A stretch of DNA of 47,339 nt from an uncultured Bacteroidales bacterium (lineage in GTDB: Bacteria > Bacteroidota > Bacteroidia > Bacteroidales > F082). This document shows positions 7,270-16,360 of this stretch, piece after piece; within the stretch, counting starts at the first letter, position 1, and every line of letters begins with the position of its first letter. A program made the position numbers and the translations under genes. The notes under the pieces are model-generated. The model saw nothing but the letters and a program-made list of their open reading frames with translations. It was not told the origin of the DNA and made no database searches. The stretch covers positions 1-47,339 of the forward strand of contig CAMUYT010000003.1 of the NCBI GenBank assembly GCA_947164955.1. Reading direction: 5' to 3'.

Positions 7270-8760
7270 TTACTTAGCGAAGGAACTTCCCACCTTGTTC
7301 ATCGCGCAGCGGAAGCCAATGGTGGAGGCGGATTGGTTCTGGTTGAGGTAACGACGCGTGCCAGGACTCAGGAAGTAAGGACCATCGGCCCATGAACCAC
7401 CTTTATACACTCTCGATTCGTCGCTGATAAGGGTCGTACCAGGGTTGTCGTTAGTGGCGAACTCATACATCTCTTTGGTGAAGATGCTTTGGTCGTCTTG
7501 TGGGTCGCTCCAACGGTTACGAATGGCCGACATGTAGTCACCGTCGTCGTAGTTGGAGTTGAAGCTCGTACGATAGTTTTGACGTTTGGCAGCTTCTTCT
7601 TGGGGGATGGGTTCTCTACGGATGCGACCGAGAGAGTCTTTCTGCAGGAGGAAGCCTTCATCGTCGACGGCCTTGCGGGTAAACACATTACCACGGAATG
7701 GGCTGTAGTCGGCAACGTCTTCATGCGACAAGGGACGATAGACATCTTGGCACCACTCGGCAACATTGCCTGCCATATTGTACAGACCGTAGTCGTTAGG
7801 CCAATATGAGCCGACAGGAGCCGGCAGGGCTGCACCGTCATTCAAGTGACCCGCAACACCCATGTAGTCACCAGGGCCTCTCTTGAAGTTAGCCATAAAG
7901 CTTCCATAGTATCTCTTGTTGTCGGTGCGGAGACCATCGCCATTCCAAGGATAGACTTTGCGTTCGCTGACGATTTCATTGCTGGTGTTGCCCACCAAAC
8001 CGACAGCGGCATATTCCCATTCGGCTTCTGTAGGAAGACGATAGGAGGGCAGCAGGATACCGTCGTCCATTCTGACATTACGGACGCCATCGCCACCTTT
8101 CGAGAGGTCCTTCTTGCCGTTCTTCACCTTGCCCGTGTATTGTCCAGCAAGATAAGCATCGGTATTGAAGTTCTCTTCGTCTTGTTGCGTCGGATCCCAG
8201 TCAAGGACGCCTGCTTCAACGAGCATCAACTCGTTGACACGGTCGGTACGCCATGAGCAGTAGTCGTTGGCTTGCACCCAGGTCACACCTACGACAGGAT
8301 AGTCGTTGTAGGACGGGTGCCGGAAATAAATCTCAACCATGGGCTCGTTGTAGGACAAACGGTCGCGCCACACCAATGTGTCCGGAGCGGCATTGCGAAC
8401 CACTTGAGGATAATTTTGGCCGTAAACACGGTTGAGCCAATAGATGTACTCGCGATAGTCAACGTTGCTGACCTCCGTGCGGTCCATCAGGAAGGAAGGC
8501 ACGGTGACCTTGCGGGGCGAGTTGTCCCATGAATAGGTCAGGTTGTCGGTCGTGGCACCCATGACAAAAGTGCCGCCTTCAATGGCAATCAAGCCAGGAC
8601 CAATCTCTTGGTCGTTGACTTCGGTGACTTCGAAACCACCGTTGTTGGCGTCGTTGTAGGCCCAACCCGTTGTGCGCGAAGACTTCTCGGAACAGGAAAC
8701 AGTGAGTAGTCCTGCCAAAACAATGATGGATAATGTCTTGAATCCTTGTTTTTTATACAT
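7270..8760 (-). CDS. gldJ: GldJ-type T9SS/gliding lipoprotein (FGE-sulfatase fold)
   Basis: A 496-residue lipoprotein: N-terminal signal KTLSIIVLAGLLTVSC with the acylated Cys at about residue 23, then a domain related to formylglycine-generating enzymes. Diagnostic text: GPGLIAIEGGTFVMGA, FLMDRTEVSNVDYREYIYWL, PDTLVWRDRLSYNEPMVE, YPVVGVTWVQANDYCSWRTDRVNE, YRLPTEAEWEYAAVGL, YNMAGNVAEWCQDV, YKGGSWADGPYFL and GFRCAMN. The opening pattern (RTTGWAYNDANNGGF) and the PDTLVWRDRLSYNE block match GldJ better than PorK/GldK, as I recall those families. GldJ is an outer-membrane lipoprotein needed for the gliding/T9SS machinery in flavobacteria and is not thought to be enzymatic. It is divergent from porU across 256 nt; linkage of gldJ with porU-porV is known in Flavobacterium. 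It ends at a clear terminator. Confidence 0.9.
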   Translation of the reverse strand: MYKKQGFKTLSIIVLAGLLTVSCSEKSSRTTGWAYNDANNGGFEVTEVNDQEIGPGLIAIEGGTFVMGATTDNLTYSWDNSPRKVTVPSFLMDRTEVSNVDYREYIYWLNRVYGQNYPQVVRNAAPDTLVWRDRLSYNEPMVEIYFRHPSYNDYPVVGVTWVQANDYCSWRTDRVNELMLVEAGVLDWDPTQQDEENFNTDAYLAGQYTGKVKNGKKDLSKGGDGVRNVRMDDGILLPSYRLPTEAEWEYAAVGLVGNTSNEIVSERKVYPWNGDGLRTDNKRYYGSFMANFKRGPGDYMGVAGHLNDGAALPAPVGSYWPNDYGLYNMAGNVAEWCQDVYRPLSHEDVADYSPFRGNVFTRKAVDDEGFLLQKDSLGRIRREPIPQEEAAKRQNYRTSFNSNYDDGDYMSAIRNRWSDPQDDQSIFTKEMYEFATNDNPGTTLISDESRVYKGGSWADGPYFLSPGTRRYLNQNQSASTIGFRCAMNKVGSSFAK

Positions 8761-8840
8761 TGTCGTTCAAATTTGTTATCTATTAACTCAACCAAAATGC
8801 TTTTATTGTGCACTTCGTGATATTTTTCAAAAAAATCAGG

Positions 8841-8848
8841 CAAATGTA
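8841..8848 (-). promoter_or_regulatory. Candidate -7 box (TAnnTTTG) for gldJ
   Basis: TACATTTG on the minus strand matches the Bacteroidota -7 consensus, about 80 nt before the gldJ start. No convincing -33 TTG is visible. The rest of the 256-nt gldJ/porU spacer is AT-rich. For porU I see only near-matches (TATTTTCG at 8933-8940, AATATTTG near 8993-9000). Confidence 0.5.
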
Positions 8849-9016
8849 GTGACTTTTTTTGAATCCGTGGTCACTTGACAGAAAAAAAACTTTTTTGTCG
8901 CCAAAAAATTGTGTTCGGCAATAAAAAAGTTGTATTTTCGTTTTCCCAAAGTAGGCATTTGCCAAATCTGGTTTGTTATTTGTAAAATATTGAATATTTG
9001 ATAATTAAGAAAAGAT

Positions 9017-12000
9017 ATGAAATGTAAGTCTCGTTTGATTGCGATAGTTTACCTACTGTTTTCGGTCGTTCTATGCCCGCTTTCGGTCTTGAGTCAAGTG
9101 ACAATGAGCTTGCCTGTCAGCCTGGAGTGGAAGGGCATCGCGCAGCAACGTATGGCCAACGACACCTTATTATATATATGTTTGGAGTCGGCCGAATATA
9201 AAAATGCAATGCCAGTGTACCAACAATCTTTCCCTATTTTTGATGATGCGGTGAAAGTTGATGTGAAATTAGTGAACGTGAAGGCGGAACCGCTGTCGTA
9301 CGATGAGTTGAAATTGGCAGAGGGCTTTGTGTATCAATCTGGTTTTGAGGTGAATGCCAAACCGTTGCGTTCGCGCGACGAGTCGTTGCTTTCGGTGAGC
9401 ATCTCACCTTTCCGACAAAAGGGTGGAAGCTATGAGAAATTGCTTTCGGCGACGCTTCTTGTGACGTTGACACCTGATTTCAGTACACAAAAACCGAATC
9501 CGACGTATGCTCGTCGTTCGGTTCTGGCATCTGGCGAGTGGTACAAAATTGGCCTTCCCGAAACAGGTGTCTATAAGCTGACGGCATCCGATCTTAGTGC
9601 ATTGGGCATCGATGTGTCGGGCGTTGACCCGCGTCAGATTCGTATCTATCATAATGGAGGAGGTGTGTTGCCGGAGATGAACGTCGTCACGCGGCCCGAC
9701 GATTTGGTCGAAGTGCCTATCTACGTGTCGGGAGAAGCCGATGGCAGGTTCGATAACGCCGATTACATCCTTTTTTATGGCCGAGGTCCAGTTTGTTGGT
9801 CGCTTGATGCCCAAAGGCTTGCTTTTACGCATACCCAAAATGCATATGACGACTATGCTTACGCCTTCCTTTCCGTAGGTTTAGGGCAGGGAAAGCGTAT
9901 CAGCGAAGGCAATGCGCCTACAGGAAACGCCAACGAGGTTGTCGACAAGTTCTTGGATTATCGCGTGCATGAAAACGATGACTATAATTTGAACCATGTC
10001 GGTCGTACGTATTATGGCGACAAAATGGACCTTACCTCGACAAAGAACTTTGATTTCAGTTTCCCCAATGTGCTGACAGACAGCCCGTGTTGGGTCAAGA
10101 CGGCTTTGGCGGGGCGCAATTTCCAACCTGCCAATTTCGAGGTGCTGGTCGACAATGATAAGAAAGCCACCTACAATATCGCTTCCACTACGTCGTCTAC
10201 CCAAAGTCCCTATGGCTACAATGTGGGCGGATGGGTCACTTCGCAACCTGTTAGCGAAACGGTGCGTGTTACGCTGAAACACAACTCGTTGGGCTACAAT
10301 ACCAATTCGGAGGGCTATGTGGACTATATCATTGTCAACGCTTGGCGTCGTCTGTCGCTCTCTGGCGGACAAATGCTTTTCCGTAATCCTGAGGCTTCTG
10401 TGATCTCCAAAACCTACGATTTCAGACTCGCCAACGCGACGCAACAAACGCAGGTTTGGGATGTCAGCGACCCCTGCAATCCAACGATCGTCAAAGGCCA
10501 GCTGAGCGGTTCCACCTTGAGTTTTAAGATGATGGGCAAAAGCGATAATGAATTTGTTGCCCACAATGGAAGTTCCTATCTCTCGGCACAGCCCATCGGA
10601 AAAGTCGACAACCAAAACCTTCACGGGATCCGCGACATTGATTTCGTCATCCTGACGTATGCCGATTTCGTGTCGCAAGCCGAGCGTCTCCAGGCCATCC
10701 ACAGTCGGCTGGACCCCGACCTCAATGTATTGGTCACCACGCCTGAGAAGATCTACAATGAATTCTCCTGCGGTGCCAAGGATGTTACGGCCATTCGCGA
10801 TTTTTGTCGTATGCTGTATTGGGATAGCAATATTGGCCATCGATTGAAGTATCTCATGCTTTTGGGCGACTGTTCCTACGACTACAAGAACAAGGAAGGC
10901 CTCGATGATTTTGTGCCGTCGTTCGAGTCCGTGCCGTCGCTCGCCATGGATGAGACATTCGTGACCGACGATTATTTTGGCTTCATGGATGAAAACGAAG
11001 GTGCCATCGACGCTTCGCTTGCCGACATCGGAATAGGGCGTTTCCCCGTGCAGACGTTGGAACAAGCCACGCAGATGGTCGACAAGATCGAACGTTATAT
11101 CGCAAAAGACGCCACCACAATGCAGCCTTGGCGCAATACGGTGACATTTTTTACCGACGACCAGAGTGATTTCGTCGGCCATTCCGAGGAGTTGGCTGCC
11201 CTGTTGCCCGATGTAGGTGGCGAGGGCATCGTGACCGACAAGATCTATTTGGATGCTTATCCTCAAATTAGCGCCCCTGGAGGTGAAATCTGCCCAGAGG
11301 TGAATGCTGCCATCAATAGCCGCATGGAGAAAGGCACATTGGTGCTCAATTATATGGGCCATGGTGGCGAGGTGCAGTTGGCTGAAGAGAAAATCATGCA
11401 GAGAAAAGATGTCGATTCGTGGCGCAATGCTCCGATGTATCCCTTGATGATCACAGGCACTTGCGAGTTTAGCCGTTTCGACGACCATAAACGCACATCC
11501 TTGGGCGAGTATGCCTTCCTGAACCAATATGGCGGCATGATTGCCATGTTTACCACTTCACGAGTGACCTATGGGCCTCAAAACCAGAAGTTTATCAAAG
11601 CGGTTTACAATAATCTGTTTCGCATTGTCGGCGAAGAGCATTACCGATTGGGTGATGTGTATCGCATGGGCAAGACCACAGGTGGCGTTGCGGAAAAACG
11701 CTATGTTTTCTTTGGCGATCCGGCCTTGCGCTTGGCTTATCCCAAATGGAAGGTGGAAACGTTGAGTATCAACGGACAATTCCCTGGTTATGAACTCGAT
11801 TCCATCCAAATCAACGATACTACCCGGCAAACCTATCCTATATATCTTGATACCATTAGCGCTTTGCAACCGGTTGAGATAGAAGGTGTTGTGAAGAATA
11901 TTTATGGGGAAATCGCTTCGAACTTCAATGGTATGGTGAGCGTGATTGTTTACGACAAGGTGACGGAACTGACAGCCAATGGGGTTAACTATCAATTGCG

Positions 12001-12856
12001 TAATAGCGTGGTGTTCAATGGAAAGACGAGGGCGGAGAATGGAAGGTTCAAGATCAATTTCATCGTTCCTCGGGATATCGCTTATCGATATGGCCAAGGT
12101 TTGATTAATTATTACGCGACCGATTATGAACATGAAGCCAACGGAAGTTGCGACTCGTTCATCATTGGCGGCTTTTATGACGAAGCACTCGAAGATCAGG
12201 AGGCTCCTGACATTCGGTTGTTTATCGACGACACGCTTTTCGTTAGTGGCGGCATCACAGGCCAAAATCCCATGCTGCTGGCTTTCATTGATGACGAAAG
12301 CGGCATTAACACCACGGGTGCAGGTATTGGCCACGACATTATGGCTACCTTAGAAGGCCCAGCCAAGAATACCTATTGCCTCAATGATTACTTTGTCGGT
12401 GAACTTGGTCATGCCGGCAAAGGCACCATCACCTATAAGATGCTTGATCTTGTAGACGGCGATTATACCCTTACCCTCAAGGTATGGGATATATACAACA
12501 ATTCAAGTACGGCTTCCATCGATTTTACGGTGGTCAACAATAATGGCATGGTTATTGAGAATGCTTTCAATGCACCGAATCCTGTAACGGACGAGACCTA
12601 TTTCGTGTTCGACCATAACCAAGTGGGCAACAATGTTAAGGTCGACATCCATATCTTTGATATCATGGGGCGTTGGGTGACCACGCTCTCCGAGCAGGTG
12701 TCGGGCACTTCGACGCGTGTCGCGCCCATCCGTTGGGATGGCCGTGGAGCAGGAGGGCAGGACTTACGCAATGGACTCTACGTCTACCGTATTGTAGCCA
12801 CCAACGACCAAGGAGAGACGGCCACTATTGTCTCGAAGTTAGTGTTAAGTAAATGA
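9017..12856 (+). CDS. porU: PorU, T9SS C25-family sortase (first of two)
   Basis: A 1279-residue secreted C25 (gingipain-clan) protein. Order: signal peptide (about 1-26, ending VLSQ); an N-terminal ~150-residue pro-like region; the PorU-type module WYKIGLPETGVYKLTASDL with GVDPRQIRIYHNGGGVLPE; then the peptidase region from about IDFVILTYADFV to RYVFFGDPALRL. The catalytic dyad is visible: His782 in NYMGHGG and Cys816 in TGTCEFSRFD. The C-terminus (AFNAPNPVTDETYFVFDHN, VDIHIFDIMGRWV, NGLYVYRIVATND) is CTD-like and, as known for PorU, may be retained. PorU cleaves the sorting domain of T9SS cargo and joins the cargo to anionic LPS at the cell surface, acting with PorV. The stop overlaps the start of the next porU-like gene (ATGA), implying translational coupling. 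Confidence 0.93.
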   Translation: MKCKSRLIAIVYLLFSVVLCPLSVLSQVTMSLPVSLEWKGIAQQRMANDTLLYICLESAEYKNAMPVYQQSFPIFDDAVKVDVKLVNVKAEPLSYDELKLAEGFVYQSGFEVNAKPLRSRDESLLSVSISPFRQKGGSYEKLLSATLLVTLTPDFSTQKPNPTYARRSVLASGEWYKIGLPETGVYKLTASDLSALGIDVSGVDPRQIRIYHNGGGVLPEMNVVTRPDDLVEVPIYVSGEADGRFDNADYILFYGRGPVCWSLDAQRLAFTHTQNAYDDYAYAFLSVGLGQGKRISEGNAPTGNANEVVDKFLDYRVHENDDYNLNHVGRTYYGDKMDLTSTKNFDFSFPNVLTDSPCWVKTALAGRNFQPANFEVLVDNDKKATYNIASTTSSTQSPYGYNVGGWVTSQPVSETVRVTLKHNSLGYNTNSEGYVDYIIVNAWRRLSLSGGQMLFRNPEASVISKTYDFRLANATQQTQVWDVSDPCNPTIVKGQLSGSTLSFKMMGKSDNEFVAHNGSSYLSAQPIGKVDNQNLHGIRDIDFVILTYADFVSQAERLQAIHSRLDPDLNVLVTTPEKIYNEFSCGAKDVTAIRDFCRMLYWDSNIGHRLKYLMLLGDCSYDYKNKEGLDDFVPSFESVPSLAMDETFVTDDYFGFMDENEGAIDASLADIGIGRFPVQTLEQATQMVDKIERYIAKDATTMQPWRNTVTFFTDDQSDFVGHSEELAALLPDVGGEGIVTDKIYLDAYPQISAPGGEICPEVNAAINSRMEKGTLVLNYMGHGGEVQLAEEKIMQRKDVDSWRNAPMYPLMITGTCEFSRFDDHKRTSLGEYAFLNQYGGMIAMFTTSRVTYGPQNQKFIKAVYNNLFRIVGEEHYRLGDVYRMGKTTGGVAEKRYVFFGDPALRLAYPKWKVETLSINGQFPGYELDSIQINDTTRQTYPIYLDTISALQPVEIEGVVKNIYGEIASNFNGMVSVIVYDKVTELTANGVNYQLRNSVVFNGKTRAENGRFKINFIVPRDIAYRYGQGLINYYATDYEHEANGSCDSFIIGGFYDEALEDQEAPDIRLFIDDTLFVSGGITGQNPMLLAFIDDESGINTTGAGIGHDIMATLEGPAKNTYCLNDYFVGELGHAGKGTITYKMLDLVDGDYTLTLKVWDIYNNSSTASIDFTVVNNNGMVIENAFNAPNPVTDETYFVFDHNQVGNNVKVDIHIFDIMGRWVTTLSEQVSGTSTRVAPIRWDGRGAGGQDLRNGLYVYRIVATNDQGETATIVSKLVLSK

Positions 12857-15800
12857 ATGTCAGTATGAAAAAATATATCCTACTTGTTCTGACGACGGCT
12901 TTCTTCTGGCTTTTGGGTCAAGAGGGGAGTGCTCAGGAAAGCACACACCAATCTGTATTGAGTGAGCACACTTGGTATCGCCTTGCAGTGACCCAAGAGG
13001 GGGTCTATCAGCTCGACCGTGCCACTCTACAATCCATGGGTATTGATGTTGATGCATTGAGTCCGAAACAGATAAGGCTTTTCGGACGTTCTTCGGGAGC
13101 CCTGCCCGAACTGAATTCTGCGCCTCGTCCCGACGATTTGACGGAAATGGCCTTGTTCGTGACCGGTGCCGAAGACAATCGTTTTGATGAAGACGATAGG
13201 GTGTTGTTTTATGGACAGGAAGCTACGCGTTGGACTTTGGTCGACAGCGGAGGCAAGACCTATAAGCGTGAACGCAATTACTATTCTGACACTACTTATT
13301 ATTATTTGTGCGTGGATAGCGGTGTTGAAGGCCTGAGGGTGGACTCAAAGGCCTCACTACCAGTGGAAAACGCCACAACGGTTATTTCTGAGTTCCCCGA
13401 TTTTTTCTGGCACGAGGCGGAACAGTTTTCCCCTTATTCCATCGGGCAGAATTGGTTTGGGGAACGCCTCTCTGCCGGTAATTTATCGCTTTCAATTCCC
13501 TTTGTCTTCCCCAATTTGGTGAAAACCAAGCCGTTGACGGTGAAATCGAGCATTATGGGTCGTGTCAAGCCAGGCAACGTTTTTTATAACGTGATGATTG
13601 GAGACAACCATGTGGCAGCTAATGCTTCGATCGGCTCATACGGGAATAATTACTTTGGTAAGGTGTCGAATATCGACAAGCAAATCACTTTGGAGACCGA
13701 TAGCGCCCAATTCGACTTAAGCATGGTTTCGCATGAGACGGCGGCTATTTATCTCGATTATGTGGAGATTTACGCATGGCGTCTGCTGAAGCGGACGGGC
13801 AGTAATTTCCTGTTTCGCTTGATGCCGAGTCAGTTTGGTGCGGAGAAGAGTGCCGTGTGGGTTCAGAATGCCAGTGCCAATTATTGGCTTTGGGAGGTCA
13901 CTTCGCCGTTGCAGCCTGTTAGGCAGGAAGGCATGTTGAGCGGTGGGAATCTTGTTTTTGCCACTGATGAACAGTTGGAGAAACGCTATGTGATGTTTGA
14001 TCCGGCCTCGGCATTCCAAATCGCGGCATGGACCAAGCTTCACAACCAAAATGTGCATGCCATCGCTTCGGCTGATAACCTTATCCTTACTTCAACGCTT
14101 TTCCTTGAGCAGGCACAGGCTTTGGCCGATTACCATGCTGAAAAAGACGGGTTGGAATGTGTTGTGGTCGATGTGGACGAGATCTACAATGAGTTCTCGG
14201 CTGGTAACCCCGACCCGACAGCAATACGCGACTTCGTTAGGATGGTGTATCTGCGGAGCAACGGACGAATGAAATACTTGACCTTGTTTGGACGAGCTTC
14301 GTTTGATTTTCGTAACATCTTGGGATACAATCAGAATTTTGTGCCCACCTACGAAACCGCCGAGAGTCCGCAACATGAGTTGAGTTTCTGCGCCGATGAT
14401 TATTTTGGCCTGATGGATGAAGACGAAGGCCTCAATTGCCGTGGCCGGGTTGACATCGGCATCGGGCGCCTTCCTGTGGCAACGGTGGCTGAGGCAGAGA
14501 CCATGTTGAACAAGATCCGGCATTACGACGATCTCTCTGCTTCCCATGGCCCATGGAAAGCGGACCTTATGCTGTTTGCCGATGATGAGTCATGGAGTTA
14601 TGTCGACTACGCTGAGAAATATGGCCGTTCGCTCGATACGATTTGCCCTTCGTTGACGCAGAAAAAACTGTTTTGCGGGGCTTATCCTACCGTGAGTACT
14701 TCGAGCGGTGTGGAGATACCTGGCGCTAATGCCGACTTGATGCGTGCCTTGGACAAGGGCCTTTTGGTGTTGTTGTATAATGGCCACGGAGGGGTCAAGG
14801 GACTGACGGGTGACAATGTGTTTACCAATGCCGATATTGCAAAGCTCACCAACTTCGACAAGATGCCTTTCGTTTATACCGCCACTTGTGAGTTTACCAA
14901 ATATGACAATCCGCAGCTCATTTCGGCGGGTGAGAACCTGATCCTTAGTCAACGTGGCGGATGCGTGGCTCTTTTCACTACATGTCGGCCCACAATTGGC
15001 TTCCAAAACGACCGACAAACGAAATCGCTTATTCCCTTGCTAGGGCAACGCGACGAGAATGGCCGGCCATTGCGTTTTGGCGATATCATCAGATTGTCGA
15101 AGAACGATGTGATCAATTTCGACAATCAGAACAACCCTGTCAATAATGTCAACATCCGCTTTGTGTTCATGGGCGATCCCGTACAGCGTTTTGCCATGCC
15201 TCAAGAGCGGGTGAATGTGCAAAGAATCAACGGTGTTGCGGTTAACGATGCCGATGATTTCTCACTCCACGCCATGAGTATGGTTACGGTGGAGGGACGA
15301 ATCGAGTTTTTCGATGGACGTCTCGACACGGGCTTTAACGGTTCACTATGGGCTAGCTTTTACGACCAGAAATCGAAAGTCAATGTGAAGTTCGGTAACC
15401 ATGACCCGGCCGATGTGTACTATTACAGGGATTTGCTCTTTCAGGGAGAGGTCAGTGTGACCGCTGGCAAGTTCAGCATTTCATTCCAAGTGCCCAAATC
15501 CATCATGGCAGGCCAAGGAACACCGCGGTTCAGTTTCTATGCATATGACCCGAATCGAGGTACCGATGCCTTGGGCAAGTTTGACGCCCTCACCCTTGGT
15601 GGCGTCGATCCCGCTGTAATCCCTGATGATGAGGGACCCAAGATCACGTTCTATTGGAACACACCCGACTTCGAAAACGGCCAATCTGTCGAACGCCAAG
15701 GTGTGCTTTATGCCGACCTCTATGATGCGCAGGGAATCTATCACTACGATTATAGCCTCGGTCGTGATATCATGATGAGCAGTAATTTTGCAGCATACAA

Positions 15801-16281
15801 CAGCCTTGTGCTAAATGATTTGTATGAACCGGTGCTGAACGACTATCGTCGTGGACGAGTCGCGCTTCCTGTCGAAGGCCTAGAGCCAGGTACCTATGAG
15901 TTTAAGATCAAGGTGTGGGACACGCAGGACAACCCATCCGAGGCGAGCCTTTGGTTTGTCGTCGACGAGGACCTCTTCCTCTCGCAAGTGTGCAACTATC
16001 CTAATCCCTTTTCTGATGAGACGCGCATCACGCTTTCCCACGATGGTGAAGATGGCAACTTCGATGTCAATATCGAGATTTTCGATATGTTGGGTCGACC
16101 TGTGCAACATCTTAGTAAGAGGGTTAGCGCGACAGGCGGTGTGGTCGAACCCATACTTTGGAATGGGTGCGGTTTTTCTGGAAGTCCCTTGCGTTCAGGA
16201 GTTTATCTTTATCGTTTGACATTGACGGATGAAAATGGTTATTTCCGTACCGTGAGCCAACGCATGGTGATTCAGCGATGA
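12853..16281 (+). CDS. Second PorU-like C25 sortase
   Basis: A 1142-residue paralogue of the preceding protein. ATG at 12853 overlaps the porU stop. A second ATG at 12865 (MKKYILLVLTTAFFW) gives a more usual signal peptide and may be the real start. It lacks most of the N-terminal pro-like region of the first copy and goes almost straight to WYRLAVTQEGVYQLDRATL, ALSPKQIRLFGRSSGALPELN. The C25 domain keeps both catalytic positions: His645 in YNGHGG and Cys679 in TATCEFTKYD. The C-terminal part ends with NYPNPFSDETRITL, VNIEIFDMLGRPV, SGVYLYRLTLTDENG, so it has its own CTD-like fold. It is either a functional second sortase or a specialised partner. Only one PorU is described in the model species I know. 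A promoter candidate for porV follows it. Confidence 0.9.
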   Translation: MNVSMKKYILLVLTTAFFWLLGQEGSAQESTHQSVLSEHTWYRLAVTQEGVYQLDRATLQSMGIDVDALSPKQIRLFGRSSGALPELNSAPRPDDLTEMALFVTGAEDNRFDEDDRVLFYGQEATRWTLVDSGGKTYKRERNYYSDTTYYYLCVDSGVEGLRVDSKASLPVENATTVISEFPDFFWHEAEQFSPYSIGQNWFGERLSAGNLSLSIPFVFPNLVKTKPLTVKSSIMGRVKPGNVFYNVMIGDNHVAANASIGSYGNNYFGKVSNIDKQITLETDSAQFDLSMVSHETAAIYLDYVEIYAWRLLKRTGSNFLFRLMPSQFGAEKSAVWVQNASANYWLWEVTSPLQPVRQEGMLSGGNLVFATDEQLEKRYVMFDPASAFQIAAWTKLHNQNVHAIASADNLILTSTLFLEQAQALADYHAEKDGLECVVVDVDEIYNEFSAGNPDPTAIRDFVRMVYLRSNGRMKYLTLFGRASFDFRNILGYNQNFVPTYETAESPQHELSFCADDYFGLMDEDEGLNCRGRVDIGIGRLPVATVAEAETMLNKIRHYDDLSASHGPWKADLMLFADDESWSYVDYAEKYGRSLDTICPSLTQKKLFCGAYPTVSTSSGVEIPGANADLMRALDKGLLVLLYNGHGGVKGLTGDNVFTNADIAKLTNFDKMPFVYTATCEFTKYDNPQLISAGENLILSQRGGCVALFTTCRPTIGFQNDRQTKSLIPLLGQRDENGRPLRFGDIIRLSKNDVINFDNQNNPVNNVNIRFVFMGDPVQRFAMPQERVNVQRINGVAVNDADDFSLHAMSMVTVEGRIEFFDGRLDTGFNGSLWASFYDQKSKVNVKFGNHDPADVYYYRDLLFQGEVSVTAGKFSISFQVPKSIMAGQGTPRFSFYAYDPNRGTDALGKFDALTLGGVDPAVIPDDEGPKITFYWNTPDFENGQSVERQGVLYADLYDAQGIYHYDYSLGRDIMMSSNFAAYNSLVLNDLYEPVLNDYRRGRVALPVEGLEPGTYEFKIKVWDTQDNPSEASLWFVVDEDLFLSQVCNYPNPFSDETRITLSHDGEDGNFDVNIEIFDMLGRPVQHLSKRVSATGGVVEPILWNGCGFSGSPLRSGVYLYRLTLTDENGYFRTVSQRMVIQR

Positions 16282-16328
16282 GACAAATTTATTTTTGATT
16301 CGATACAATAACCCGTATGAATTATCGT

Positions 16329-16336
16329 TATCTTTG
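16329..16336 (+). promoter_or_regulatory. Candidate -7 box (TATCTTTG) for porV
   Basis: A perfect TAnnTTTG match 24 nt before the porV ATG, in the 79-nt gap after the second porU-like gene. It suggests that porV can be transcribed separately from the sortases. The -33 element is not clear. Confidence 0.6.
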
Positions 16337-16360
16337 CAATTTTAAACACTAAATCTGAAT

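Noticed and set aside
9881-11527. Long minus-strand open frame (548 codons) opposite porU
   Set aside because: It is antisense to the C25 sortase domain. The plus-strand frame shows clear homology and motifs, while the minus-strand product resembles no family and lacks a promoter.
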